From Telmatactis stephensoni (Eukaryota; Cnidaria; Anthozoa; Actiniaria; Isophelliidae): DNA of 64,000 bases. The notes under the pieces are model-generated. The model ran no database searches. It had not been told where the DNA came from and saw nothing but the letters and a program-made list of their open reading frames with translations. Numbering within the stretch: the first letter of the stretch is position 1; each line of letters starts with the position of its first letter. This document shows, piece by piece, positions 1-12,368 of the stretch. The stretch lies in the NCBI GenBank assembly GCA_029948255.1, contig JALIZF010001792.1, positions 478,501 through 542,500 on the forward strand, read 5' to 3'. The translations under genes and the position numbers were made by a program.

Positions 1-299
1 CTCTTGTTACCAATATATACCCAATAAATCAGGTATATATTTCAAATACAAAAATTGTACTGCTTGGGCTACCTGTGGTTTAACTGATGAATCTATGGAA
101 ATGTTCCTTGGCTTTCACGCTGTTTTTCACGGAGTGTAAGAAAAAACTGTGAAAAACTAAAGGCAGTGGAACAAAGTGTGCAAGTTTACCAAAGATGAAC
201 GTTAGACACTCGGAGAATTCCTTATACTTTTGGCAGTTGAACAACATTTTGCACATGCCATTCATCAGATATATATTTTCTTTTCTTACTACTTCCCAG

Positions 300-756
300 G
301 CTTACTTTGATGCCCTTCGTTACGAAGTCTCATCACGAAATATCACCATAGTAACTGTTATGCCAGGCCCTGTGGTTTCTGATATCAGAATACGTGCATT
401 ATCCAATCAAGAAAATGTGGTAAGCATCATCACCTTAATGGAAGTGCTTGACATGCACTTTGCAATCATGAGCTAATCATGACACGGGGTTTGGTACCCA
501 TTTTAGGGTGTTCACGGTTATTTTACGACGATTTTGACTGTAACCATTTATTATCTTTTTAATCTCCTAGACTGCTAAAGATACACCAGAGTTTCAAGAA
601 TTCATGGAAAACTTGAAACACTTGGATCTAATGCCCACTGAACGTTGTACATATCTTATGATGGTTGCCATGGTGAATAACCTTAAAGAGGCATGGATGT
701 CAACGCGACCTGCTCTAACCTTTGCGTACTTGGCTCACTACTTTAATACTGTATAA
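300..756 (+). CDS. Short-chain dehydrogenase/reductase (DHRS7-like), paralogue 1, last two exons
   Basis: Two exons are visible, 300-419 and 571-756 (stop TAA 754-756), encoding the last 101 residues; the rest lies left of the window. The first follows a pyrimidine-rich acceptor ending in CCCAG and stops at a GTAAGC donor; the second follows CTCCTAG. Exon lengths (120 and 186 nt) and phase 0 match the last two exons of the complete paralogue at 3908-12368, and the protein is close to it (shared RYEVSSRNITIVTVMPGPVV). This part of the SDR fold lies after the catalytic YxxxK and includes the PGPV segment near the cofactor. No frameshift or stop is seen, so the fragment looks functional. The exon structure and frame are read directly; the identity rests on similarity to the neighbour. 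Confidence 0.85.
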
Positions 757-1730
757 ACAAAGCAAGGAATTATATCAACCTTTTTTGATTGATTAGGTGT
801 ACAGCGACCGCGGAGCAAATTGTCGATGGACGGGGGAGGGGGAGGGGCTAGCATTTCACTGAAGACCAGTTATTTACTTTTCTCTGCGGTCAGCACTTCT
901 GGGGATTGGTTTTAGGGTCTCCACAGACTAAACCGCTATAATCATCGATCGATAATTATATGTATTCGACAACTAAATGGACTCGACAACTTTTAATATC
1001 GGTAACACTTTTCTACACACTGGAGACCAAAGCATTGATAAATATTTTTTGACCATTGTTGTAGTCTGTGTAGGCCCCTTAGGTCTCGCGAAACGACCGC
1101 CGTAAACAAAACTTGTTATCCTTCTCTTTCCTTTTAAAGAGTGCAATTTTTACTGGAGCTCTCTTCAAAGTTCAAAATGGTGACAAAATTATTTGGGGGG
1201 GGGGGGGGGGCAAAGCCCCAGTCCCCGTTATTCCGCGGTCCCTGGTGTATGCTGGTAGAAAATAGTTTAAAGAATAATCTTTCGGTATCATTTAGGAGTA
1301 TATTTGAAAATTTCTGACGAGCATCCCCGATGTTTTCGTACAAGGGATCTGGGTTCGCCATGTTCAAATTCAGTTTCTCGACCATGCTTGTATATAGCCA
1401 ACTGATTTGCCTCCTTGCCAGTTGGGATTCTTAATCCATTTATGTTTGATTTATATGATTTAGTTGTGATTATTTCAGTGGAGTGCCTGGAAACTAGCTG
1501 GATAGCTAAGTGCTCTTCCACTATAAACAAAGCATTTACATTTTTTTAATACCTTTGAAATCATCGAGTCTAAAAATGCAGTCGTTGTTCTGCCTGCAAT
1601 TGTTCCGATCCTCAGATGCGCTCTCTGTCGCTGAGTTAGAACAGGGGCTCGTCGGAAATTCAAATGTTTCCGAATTCCTCAGCCAAATAATTGGGTATGT
1701 CAGTCGACAGTGACTTCAACAAAACTTTTA

Positions 1731-1904
1731 GGGGCTGTTTACATGGAACTAGGATCATCCTACATGTAGTAACCGAAGTGAAGACAAAAAGTCCATGTAA
1801 ACAGAACGCAGTAAAAGTATAGCAGGTAGGATGCATATATGATTCGCCTGCTAGGATGATCCTATATTAGTACTACGATGATCCTAGTCCCACGTAAACA
1901 TCCC
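1731..1904. mobile_element. Inverted-repeat (MITE-like) element
   Basis: The left end (GGGGCTGTTTACATGGAACT) and the reverse complement of the right end (GGGATGTTTACGTGGGACT) agree and continue through ACTAGGATCATC, giving imperfect terminal inverted repeats of about 30 bp around a non-coding core. No transposase is present, so it would be non-autonomous. The superfamily is not determined. Confidence 0.6.
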
Positions 1905-2329
1905 AATAGTGTAGCAATTGTTCTTTGCAACAGTCTCACAGTAGCTACACTTGTGAATTACAATATTGTAAAAGCTTTATTGAAGTGGCCCCGCGTTTCT
2001 ACTACAGAACGTTGGAGAAATTAAACCTGAGAAAACGACCGCTTCTCATGGGTCATGTCTCATTGGGGTCACCTGTCACTATTAGCCAAAAACATATCGT
2101 CATGATCAGTTTTTTGCTACTTCTTCCTTGGTGTGTGATGGGCGCGACAAATAATTTGATGTATAAATGAATTTTTCCTCCTGTTGATGACACGCCCGGT
2201 TGTTCGAAAGTAGATGGTGACAACAGCTTGAGCCTTAAGCTAAAGCCAGACATCCGGCAAACTGGATGAGATAGTGGCTCAATACCGCTTCTCTTCAGCA
2301 GTAGAAACGAAAACGTCTTATATGAAAAG

Positions 2330-2785
2330 GAGGGGGACATGGAGGGTTGCCAAAATCCGCAAATCCGCAAGAAAAATCGTTTGAAACTGCAAATCCCCTT
2401 GGGAAATTGATTAAAATCGGCATGTGTAATTTCGGTAATAAGCGCACTTCAAATCTACTATATCTTAAAAGAATGTTATACAACAAATGCTTATTTATAC
2501 ATTTGGATGCATGCGATGCTGCAACGTTATACATGTCCGTAAGTAGCATGGCCATATAAATTATAGTTTTCATTGGATCATTTCTTCAAATCCGCGATTC
2601 TGACCATTGTGGATGAATCCGAATATATATCCGTTCTTAAAAAATATCTTATTATGCGGATTCTCGGATAATGATATTTTTAAGAACGGATTTGCAGATT
2701 CATCCACAATGGTCAGAATCGCGGATTTGAAGAAATGAAAAAAAGAAAAAAGAAGGCTCAATCCGCAAACCCCCATGTCCCCCTC
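2330..2785. mobile_element. Composite inverted-repeat element with an internal near-perfect palindrome
   Basis: The ends are inverted copies (GAGGGGGACATGG at the left; CCCCCATGTCCCCCTC at the right), followed on both sides by AATCCGCAAA-type sequence. Inside, 2578-2737 is a palindrome of about 160 bp with arms of about 75 nt and only small mismatches; its centre lies near 2661. There is no coding potential. It sits immediately before the point where homology to the 3' flank of the second SDR paralogue begins, which suggests it inserted after the gene duplication. Confidence 0.65.
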
Positions 2786-3333
2786 GAAAAGTACTTTCTG
2801 GTTCTCGTCTCACAAAGTGTATGTAACTTACGCCGAGCTAGCTCGTAAAGTCGTGTGCTCAAATAAATTTGACAAATATTACTGAAGAAAGAATCTCGAT
2901 CATGGCAACCCATGGAATTCAAGTAAAAATGTGTGGGAAAACCCCGGGGGAAAACCTTTGTTTTCTCGTATGATCCTGAAGTATCTCATTTGTTGCCATA
3001 ATACCTCCATGTTTGTGCACGTTCCTGGTTCTAGGATTTAGTAGGTGCCTCTTGCTAATCCAGTCCTTAGTGTGGCCGTAGACGTTCATGCACACCTGGT
3101 ACTGTAGGGTGAGGCTGACATGGTGACTGTCTTTGTCAGCCTTTTATTTTCAGACGAAAGGCTTAGGGAGAAATCGCCTCACATTGTTGAAAATTGAAGT
3201 GTATAAGAGTACTGACAGGTGAGGAAATTAAATGATAAAAGGCAGCAACAAGCGAGATTTAGCACCCTTCTTCCCTCCGTCCCCTTTCGGTCATGAGTTC
3301 AAGATTATGCTGATTCCATAAGTCGCAAATCCC

Positions 3334-3635
3334 GGGGGGACTCCATTGTAAAAGGATGAGGGATCGGGTGGCTCGTCGGAAATTTAAAAAAATAAGCCCT
3401 AAAAGATACCGGAGAGTCTTTTAAGAAAGGCATGGCTGGACGATTTTTAACTCTTAAGAGATACCAGCTCTTTTGATACCCTAAGAGAGACCATGAGGAA
3501 ATGCTAAAACTCTAAACTTCAATTTTAACACCCTAAAAGATATCAAATCGCTGATTTTTATCCTTAAGAGATACGACGAGCATACCCCTCCATACCCGAT
3601 CAATTTACAATGAAGTTCTCCCCCCCCCCCCCCCA
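3334..3635. mobile_element. GATACC-rich inverted-repeat element, copy 1
   Basis: It is bounded by a G-run (left) and a C-run (right) with inverted matches ACTCCATTGTA / TACAATGAAGT and GGATCGGG / CCCGATC. The interior repeats the motif CCTAAAAGATACC or CTTAAGAGATACC in both halves. Related copies lie at about 28075-28600 and 31610-31760, so this is a dispersed family rather than a unique locus. Confidence 0.65.
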
Positions 3636-3907
3636 CAGGTCGCAGATTCGCTCTCTTGCATCGGTGCGACCATCGCAGGAAGCGCTGATAAGAAGCGAGC
3701 AGAAAGACTCACATGGGGTCAGTCTAGAATTTATGCATGATTTCTGATTTCATGATGCCGAGAGAGACATTCAATTCGTTACAGCTTGGTTGATCTCAAG
3801 TGTTTATCACATTTTTCAAACCGTAGACGGTTGTCCCTCGAAGGTAGCGATCTTCTCCACTGAAATACTTTACTCCATCTTATAGATGATTATTCTAAGC
3901 AGCAATA

Positions 3908-6900
3908 ATGAAGTACAAAGTGTTATCTGTCTTAGTGCTGTGTTTATCAGCCTTTATCTACTTTTTTATACAACAAGACTCAGACTTAGTTCTACGTTTT
4001 TACCAGTCCTTTGGTCCTGAGCCGTGTTGTGTTCTACGTGGAAAGGTAGTGTGGATTACAGGAGCGTCTAGTGGTATTGGTAGACAGTTGGCTTACGATT
4101 TGGCTGGCTGTGGTTGTAAGTTAGTTCTGTCAGCACGCAGGAAACAAAAACTGGAAGAAGTGAAGGAGAAATGTGCAGGTAAGGGGGAATGAAATCAGCA
4201 TTAAGAGTATTAAGCTGTCTTGAGTTTAAGAGCTAAGTAAACAGTTCAATATGGACCACTGACTTTGTGTTGAGTTCAATAGCTAGGTTAACTACTCAAT
4301 CTAGAGATGAAACCTGGCCGTATTTGCCTTCGGATCGATCTGTGGTTATTCAATCATTGTCCAATGAGTCCAGCTCTGTGTAAATTTTTGTTTGTTTTCC
4401 TTTCCACGTCCAGAAAGTAATTTCGTTTTACAACAGCTCAGCAAATCTTGCACACAAATTATGGCCTCTAAAAATACATCTGGTCAATATTTTGATCTGT
4501 TAGAGTGCATGCATTTAATCCGTGAAATTAACAAACACTACTAATTAGTAGTAAATAGTGTTGATTAGACAATAGGAAACAAAGGAATTACCATAATTTA
4601 GCACTATTTTGTACTATTTATGTTTAACGGATTAAGTGCGTGCACTCTACGAGGAGGCTTTGGTAGACGATATTTTAATCTTCCTTCAAGAATATTGTGT
4701 TTGCCTTGTCTGTGATTTGAATTTCCATTAATAAATTTATGACCTAGTTTTCGGATGATTTCAGCTGTATGTCATCAGTGACCGTGTCGTCTTTAGACTT
4801 ATATAGTGAATTGAAAACGTTGTCGGGTCTAAAAACATAGAACATAGAAGCTGAGACCGAAATGGTGCTTGGGATAGGGGAATAATAATATTCTGATTTA
4901 TTCACTTACGCTGCAACCGATAAAAGTTCGAAGCCAAACGGCCCGCCAACGCAGGTCCTGCATACGCTTTCAGCATTTTGCATGGAAGGCAAAGCGTAAA
5001 TGAACCAGAATGTAATTATTGACATCCCAAGCACCATCTCGGTCTTAGCTTCTATGTTCTATGTTTTTAGACCCAAAACGTTTTTTCAATTGACTATATT
5101 TTTCGGTAATCTACAGTAGCAAATGATCCTTTACCAGAGGCGCATAATTAACTTTGGATGTAAGTCTGTTTTGAGCAAAAATGTTTCTGACATAATTCTT
5201 AGATCGAGTGGGAATTACTAATTTGTAATATAATAAAGAATAAATTTTATGTACTTCTAGAGAAATATGAATAGATAAAAACAAACAAACAAACTCAGTA
5301 GTGATCACTATGATATCAGTTCACACATTGAACTTTAGCAAGACTGGCATCAAGTTCTCTAGTAGAGAAAATCTGTAAGTTGTAAGTTGTAAGCTTCACA
5401 AAAACTATTCAAGTTACGGAATGAGCTTAAATATGAAACAAAAACAGTTTTTTTTTCTTTTTTCATTGATTGTCTTTCATTGACAAATAGTTTGGTATGC
5501 TGAAGGAGAAGATAAGAACTTAAATCCAGAAAAGCATAACAAAATCTCACAAGTTCGATTTGAAAATATGAATGAGAACTATATAAGTCTTAAGCTTACA
5601 TCAAAAATAAAGAAAATTACAGTAAATCTACTTTCAATGGATTCCTCCATTTCACTCAAAAATGCTTGAATATTTGACGACTGAACAAAATTATTCCACA
5701 TGTACAAGCTAATGTTATCGATCCAATATTTGTAAGCTTCGACAAAATACTTGTTGCTCTACTCGTTTTTCTTCCACTCGTGGAATTACTAATTTTAAAT
5801 AATTAATTAACTCCTTCATTTATTGCCTTAGAGATAAACCCGTCTTACAAGGAAGATGACGTCATGGTTCTTCCACTAGACGTGACGTCATTCTCTAGTC
5901 ATGTGGGCCTATCAAACCACGTGATTGCAAAGTTTGGGCGGGTAAGTTTAAAGTCGCACACCGTTTGAATGTGGCTATGCCATTCAATCGCAATTTTTTA
6001 CCGTAGCAGTAAGGGAGACGTAAGGATGCTCAACCAGGAGGGAGAAGATGACTCTAATAGTAAATATATTAGGCGCGCGCGCTGGTACGTCAACACGGAC
6101 GTCATCCCAGTGTACGTTCTACTTCATCCGTTCGCCATCATAGATGATGTGTCCGCTTTCGTTAAGCAGAAGGTCAGTTAAGGCTTTTTCACCTTCTACC
6201 AAGAACAGCAACCTCATCTATGACGGCGAACAGGTAAACGAAAACGTGCGTGTGACGTCCGTGTTGACAAAAACGTCTCCTGCTTAAGCTCCCTAATGTC
6301 TGCGATGTGACGTGCATCACGGATAGCGTACATAGCAACCAAAATTGACTTTTCAAAATGGCCCAAAAAACAGATTCCAAAATGTAGTTTAAAATTTACT
6401 TTTTAGAAATTCCTTAAGACATTTACCTTCACTTTTGCAATAGTGGTATCAGTGGTATTTCTTTACCTTCAGTCTGTGTCAGTCTTGTCTTTGAAACCAA
6501 TCTGACGAGGAAAACGGCATTGGGCTTCCTGTGGTAAATAGTTTACAAAAATATTCCATTTTGTAAAAGTACTATACTATGGATAAAAAGATGAAAAAAA
6601 GATTTTGAATAAAACTTTTAATAATTTGTTTGAAGGTTTGTGTATATTCATACTTTTGATAATCTCCTGTGATCTTGCTGTGTTTTTCAGATCCAGTCAT
6701 TTTAATGACTCTGCAGTAGTTCACAATTCTACTGATTAGAAAGCAAATTGAAGCCCACCTAGCTAATGCTCCAAAACTGCTTTGATCAATAAAAGTAAAC
6801 CATATATTATTGTCCTTCTAACAGACTAGATATTGCAGAACATCATATTTTGATTGTTTAGTCTTCATAATTATGGTTTTGCATGTTTTCATGTGGAATA

Positions 6901-9900
6901 CAGTAGGCAGTATTGAATACTGATCCTTATACTATTTGCAAGTATTGTCTTGGTTTATTTTGAATGCAAAACAACAGCTAATTATCTTATGTTAACTGGT
7001 GGAAATTGAAGATAGATATGGAAAATCAGTTATTTGGCATACAAAATAGAAAGAACAAAAGGAATACAGCATTTCCAATTAAGGTTTAAGATCACTGAGA
7101 TTTCTGTATAACAGCTCTACTCTACATGCAAGTACACAGAAAGACTGAAATAAATATTAGAGGTTAGCTGGCTAAAGATTGGCTTTATATTTGCTTATGG
7201 ATAGCTTACAGAAAATAGGGGAAGCCATTGAAATTCAAAGTCACTTCAGCCGTTTCTCAAATGTGCTCTCATTTCAACACAGCGAGCGTCGTTTGGGCAT
7301 GAGATGTCAACAATACGAATATGAATATTTCAGTGTATGTTCTCTAGCTTGATCAATGCAACGAAGAGGTCAGGTAATGTCAATAACCTTTTATTCATTA
7401 TTTTGTTTATTTGAAAATTTAGATATTTTGCAATTTAGTAGTTTCGCAATTTAGTCATTTCGCAATTTATTCGTTTCATTTCGTTTCGCAATTTAATAGT
7501 ATAAGCCGCATAAAAGTCATTTTCGTTCAACTTTTGCAGACGACCCTAGTTTTCCAACTTTGGAGGGATTGTTAAGCAGTTCTACCGAAGGCATCTTTAC
7601 GAAACGTGACATACGTAATCTTCAATGATTCAGTTATAAGGGGAACTTTTTTAAAGCTACAAATTCATCAACAGGGTCCACCAGCCCTAAAAATGTTCGT
7701 TGAGTTCTTCGTCTTTCAAGCAGTTTTTGAGACTACACAGGTTACGAAAAAGATTCAAAGGTTCGATTTCTTCGCTCAAAAACGTTGACGTTCATACAGA
7801 TGAATGTCCGTGAAAATCTTCAAATTTTTATGAGGTTTTTAGAAATATACTTGGACGTTTTGGGTGTAAAAACTACACGGAAACCTGTGAATTGCAATCT
7901 CCTTATTTTGCCGCCATGTTGAAGCTCTGCCACGCCACCGTGACGTCACATCGCAGATATCACTGTACCACGGTTTTCCTTGGAGACGCTCCCTCCCTCC
8001 CTCCTGATACTCAACCTTCAATGCAGCGGTAATAGACCGTAATAGAAAGAGTCCATAATAGCGGGAGTTGTTTCCATACATTTCTTTGTATTTTCGGCCA
8101 GCCGGGAATTTAGCTTCTGTCTGTAACAGAGAAATGTCCATAATAGCGGGATGTCCGCAACTCCGAGAGTTGACTGTATATGTTCAACACCTTGTTGGAC
8201 GGTGTTGGGTGAAGTTTGGTTTGGGTCAAACTTTTCATCCAACATCGTTCAACGTTTCTATTGGAAACGTGATCGACGAACCGTATCACAATTCGTTTGT
8301 ATGGTTTTTTTCAACTATGTTGGACGTGCGCGCGGGACGTGCGGGCGCGTACGTCTTGTGTCTTCGTAATGAAACTTTGGAAAGTTTTTTGTCATTTTTC
8401 ATCAAAATATTACTTTTGATAAAATAAAAACTCTCAAGATGAATCAAATTGTTGGGTTACCCATTCGGTCCAAACTCTACACTTTCGTCTACTAAATGAT
8501 CTTATCCTCCGTTGTACTTTGCCTTCGAAAATATCACAAGTACTTTTGTTGCTATGAATTTTCTGTATTTTTTAAACACGCGTGTATTTTTGAGGATTCT
8601 TTAACGCCCTCTAAATTTGAGTCCAGGCACACAACAATGGTGGATCCGTTTGAACATCCTCATTCCAACACGATCTAACATCGCCCAACCATGCTGCATG
8701 GATGTTGGATTTAAACGGGCCTTAACGTAATATTCTTCTTAACTTTTAAATTCCCAGATAGACATTCTAGTCAACAATGCTGGCGTTGCTAGCATGTTTT
8801 ATCCTGCCGAAGTAAGACATTTTGGAGTGGAAAACCAGGTCATCCAAACTAATCTGATGGGGACGATCTCGTTAACTAAGGTTGTTCTTTCACACATGTT
8901 AAAAAGAAATCAAGGACAGATTGTGTTGGTTAGCAGCATGTATGGAAAATTTGGTAAGTGTAGAACACACGAGGCAATTCTTCTTACGCAACCTGCATAG
9001 CAATGCTGAAGAAGGCAGCAACTTTTGCCTACAACTGTTGCATGCAACTTGCTTACGAAATACATACAACATGAATTGTGTCGTGTAAATCAAGCCTACA
9101 ACTCGCCTGCAACTATAGCATGGTTTTCACTGTTGTGGTGTCCCTGCCTTATTGTCATTATTTTTTTTCCCTCAGGCGAAGCTAAATAAGCATAAACATA
9201 AACAAGTTGCGCGCGTCATTAAATAGCCGCTAAAATATGTTGTTAGCAAGTTGCATGAAACAGTTGTCGGCAAAAGTTGCACCGTGTAAATCGGCCTTTA
9301 CAAGTTGCGCGCTGGCCATGGTGAGATGTCAGACGCGCGCAACTCTCTTTGCAACTCATAATCCAAAGTCAGATTTGTCCGATTGAATCGATTTGCATTG
9401 TCGGCGATTCTAACTTCTGTCTTAATGCCAAAGAGAGAGAGATCATTCTGGAACAGATTCCAGAGGAGTGGAGCCCTCTCTTTACATGCTTCCAATCAGT
9501 CACTTGTTGCTGATCCAAGTCTTGCTTTATCATGATGTTCTTGACAACAGTCCGTAGAAGACCAATATAGTTTAACAGAGGTTTCCATGGAGACCATATA
9601 TGCTTAAGTTTACTGTTCATTTATGGAGGATGAAGTTAGTCAAATGCTTTGTTTATATCAGTAGTAAGGATGGACACATATTCCTTATGGTCAAATGAGT
9701 GCTTCCAGTTCTCAGTTATATGATATGTCCAAAGCATTGTTCCACATGATTTCGCAATCTCGTTGATTTACTCGGTAGCGCTCTAAACCCTTCGATATCA
9801 ACTACAAGGGTATGTTGGTATGTTACATTTGCTTCTCTCAGGGTACAGGGAATAAAGACCACCATTTCACTGTACTCGGAACAGGACACTCCAGCAAACA

Positions 9901-12368
9901 ATTAATTGTTCGCATAACTGAACTCAAGAATCCCATTAGCTCATCAACCAACGTGATTTATTCACCATAATTAATTCCAAGTTTAATTTTTAGTTAATCA
10001 AGGTGTTGCTGATTACTGTGCTAGCAAATTCGGTGCCCAGGTAATTAACTGTTATTCTTCGATTGCGTTTATACTTGTATACGTTGCCTTGGTTGATTGG
10101 ATTACGTAAGCTTCGATATCTTCTCAATATTTTTTTTCACTTTCTTTCTTTCTTTCTTTTTCTTCTTTAATGCTTACCTCCACAATTGCTGGATTTCATC
10201 CATACCTTCGGGAATTAAAAGACAAAGAACCGGTAGCCATGTTGGGTAACAAACAACAGACGCTAATGAAAAATCTTTTATTGAAGTTCATCCAAGATGG
10301 CTGCCGTGACGTCACATGCAACCCACCAATTAACGTGCACATACATAGGGCCGTTTGCTTAAACAATGCCAATGCCTTCTCAAACAGCAGATAGACATCA
10401 TTCAATGGTTAAACATCGTTTCAGTAATCGACCCATAAAGTTTTTACTACCTTTCCATTCCTATGATGAGGTAGGGGCACCAGATTCCTGTGGGCCCTGT
10501 AGCATAATGGACCAAACTACACACACATACACCGGGATCTCCCCCTCTTCCAGTACTTGCAAGAGTATTATCGGTAGAGATTTTGGAGAGATGGGACCTA
10601 CGGTTTGACGTCTTTATCAGAGAAGACGCAAAGGTCTAACAATTTGTAGGAAATTTTAGAACATCGTACCAAATCTTCTATGGGGCGACAGGTACGAGAC
10701 TGTCGGGCGATAAATGCTTAGATTCAATATCAAAGGCAGCAGCTTCCTAATTATTTAAAGATTCTGAGTGTTGATCCGGTCAGGGAACCGAACCATGATC
10801 TTCTGCACGCAAGATCGGCGCTCAACCAACTGCATGAGTCATTCAGACAATAATGAAAGAGACGGAACCTAAGTTTAGTTCGCCTTCGCGCGAAGAAGAC
10901 ATGTCTTCTTGGAAGATGACCTCGTTAGAAGACATTGAGCTCCATCAACCGTTAGTTGATGAAAAATTACATGCAAAGGCAGCACTCATTAGGGTTGAAG
11001 TACCCATCCCCATACAAGTACTTCGATTCATCATTGTTTTATTTCCTTACTACTTTCCAGGCTTACCTAAACTCCCTTCGTTACGAAGTCTCATCACGAA
11101 ATATCACCATAGTAACTGTTATGCCAGGCCCTGTGGTTTCTGATGTCGAAGAAAACGCACTGTACAATGTAGAGAATGTAGTAAGTATCACTTTGACAAA
11201 AGAGACGGCGTGCTTGTGCAATTTTGCAATTAGGCGGGCCAAACCACAGGGTGACTCATATAATTCGGGAGGGGATGATCGTTCTACCTTTTAGGGTCGT
11301 AATTACGGGATTTGGTGCCACAGGCTTCCCATACTTTCTGTGAGTACGGGGGTAATATGAGTTGGGGTCTCTCCTGAAGATATTTGATGTTGAAATTTCA
11401 AAAATGGCACATTTTAAATAAAGTTTAATAGTTTATGAACACTTCTAGCGTGATTATTTCCGTTTTGATCCCGTTCTAGTGGTTTGGGAGCGTTGAGTTT
11501 TGACACCGTTGTTAGTGAATTGCGAAGAACAGTAAATTTGAACACATATGGAAGGTAGTCCCCACCCAAGCCTCCTTTTACCCCGCTTGGCTTCGGTGGA
11601 ACAGAGTACAGAAGAACTTGCATGCGCTTGCGTTACATGAGTGAATCAGACACCGTAAAATTTTGGTGTGACCTGGTTACAAGGCCTTTTGACAAGTCAT
11701 ACAGGGCTTGGATTTGCTCCAATTTGGGTAAAAACGTGTGCTTCGTACAAGTGAAGGCATACTTAACTGCTTCCATGAATTCAAAATGAGCTCCATATAG
11801 CTGATTTAATTCAGATAAACTTTCGTCCAACCAAAACGTTTTCGTCTAAACTTTGCAAACAGCAGCCATATTGAACGATAACTTTGTAACCAGGTCATAC
11901 CAAAATTTTACGGTGTCTGATTCGTTCATGTAACGCATGCGCATGCAAGTTCTTCTGGTCTCTGTTTCACCGAAGCCGAGCGCCGGGGTAAAAAGAGGCC
12001 TGGGTCTGGACTAATATGGAAGGCCTTTGAGATCGTTACCACAGGCAGCCCAACGACCCCAACTGATATTACCCCCGTACTCACACAGAGCATGGGAAAC
12101 CTGTGTTGGTACTTTTACTACTTTTACTACTTTTATGACGAGTAGCTCCATAACCACTCACGTTATCTCTTCAATCTCCTAGACCGCTAAAGATTCTCCA
12201 GACTTTCAAAAATTCATGGAAAATTTCAAGGACTGGGTATACATGCCAACTGAACGCTGTACACATCTTATGATGGTTGCCATGGTGAATAATCTTAAAG
12301 AGGCATGGATTTCAACACGTCATAATTTAAATTTAGCGTATTTGGCGCACTACTTTCACATGATATAG
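3908..12368 (+). CDS. Membrane-anchored short-chain dehydrogenase/reductase (DHRS7/11-beta-HSD type), paralogue 2, complete
   Basis: Six coding exons: 3908-4178, 5832-5941, 8758-8953, 9994-10040, 11061-11180 and 12183-12368, all with GT/AG borders and continuous phase, giving 309 aa. Residues about 3-21 form an N-terminal membrane anchor. The cofactor motif TGASSGIG is at 51-58 and NNAG at 133-136. The catalytic tetrad is Asn159, Ser187, Tyr200 and Lys204 (YCASK); the 13-residue Ser-Tyr spacing matches 11-beta-HSD1 and DHRS7. The family uses NAD(P)(H) to oxidise or reduce steroid, retinoid or other carbonyl/hydroxyl substrates at the ER membrane; the substrate here is unknown. A TTATAG directly upstream (ends 3883) could be the acceptor of a 5' UTR exon, so the transcription start may lie further left. 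The introns carry several inverted-repeat elements. The fourth exon, only 47 nt, holds the YxxxK motif and is easy to miss. Confidence 0.9.
4501..4649. mobile_element. Inverted-repeat (MITE-like) element in SDR intron 1
   Basis: Terminal inverted repeats TAGAGTGCATGCATTTAATC at the left and GATTAAGTGCGTGCACTCTA at the right flank an AT-rich core that is itself partly palindromic (ACACTACTAATTAGTAGT). It is non-coding. Confidence 0.65.
4801..5099. mobile_element. Long-TIR inverted-repeat element in SDR intron 1
   Basis: The two ends are inverted copies over about 75 bp, running from ATATAGTGAATTGAAAACG through GGGTCTAAAAACATAGAACA to CCAAGCACCA, with a central unpaired region of about 150 bp. 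It is non-coding and resembles a MITE or fold-back element. Confidence 0.7.
6009..6296. mobile_element. Inverted-repeat element in SDR intron 2
   Basis: The ends GTAAGGGAGACGT and ACGTCTCCTGCTTAAGCTCC are imperfect inverted matches. Further inside, CGTCAACACGGACGTCA pairs with TGACGTCCGTGTTGAC and CGCCATCATAGATGATG with CATCTATGACGGCG. The arms are interrupted by indels, so this is an aged copy. Confidence 0.5.
9016..9283. mobile_element. Inverted-repeat element in SDR intron 3
   Basis: GGCAGCAACTTTTGCCTACA with the following ACTGTTGCATGCAACTTGCT at the left pairs with AGCAAGTTGCATGAAACAGT and TGTCGGCAAAAGTTGCACC at the right. The interior is non-coding. Related GTGTAAATC...GCCT words recur just outside the right arm, so the true border may extend to about 9320. 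Confidence 0.5.
10264..10325 (+). repeat. Dispersed repeat, copy A
   Basis: This segment, with core ATCCAAGATGGCTGCCGTGA followed by CGTCACATGCAACCCA, recurs in reverse orientation at about 44390-44455 in an intron of the transferase gene. It is non-coding; the two copies differ by a few bases. Confidence 0.6.
11313..12112. mobile_element. Large fold-back element filling SDR intron 5
   Basis: Outer arms 11313-11365 and 12060-12112 are inverted copies (GAGTACGGGGGTAATATGAG against ATATTACCCCCGTACTC). Inner arms around 11541-11690 and 11889-12022 also pair (for example CAGACACCGTAAAATTTTGG against CCAAAATTTTACGGTGTCTG). The whole element of about 800 bp lies between exon 5 and exon 6, so the pre-mRNA could form a long hairpin. 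No transposase reading frame is seen. Confidence 0.7.

Larger units (their letters stand above)
757..3907. other. Intergenic region between the two SDR paralogues
   Basis: No coding exon is supported here. It holds an inverted-repeat element at 1731-1904, a composite inverted-repeat element at 2330-2785, a stretch at about 2795-2935 that is alignable with the 3' flank of paralogue 2 (about 12520-12685), and a GATACC-rich element at 3334-3635. The short ORFs in it show no domain or codon-like pattern. Confidence 0.6.
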
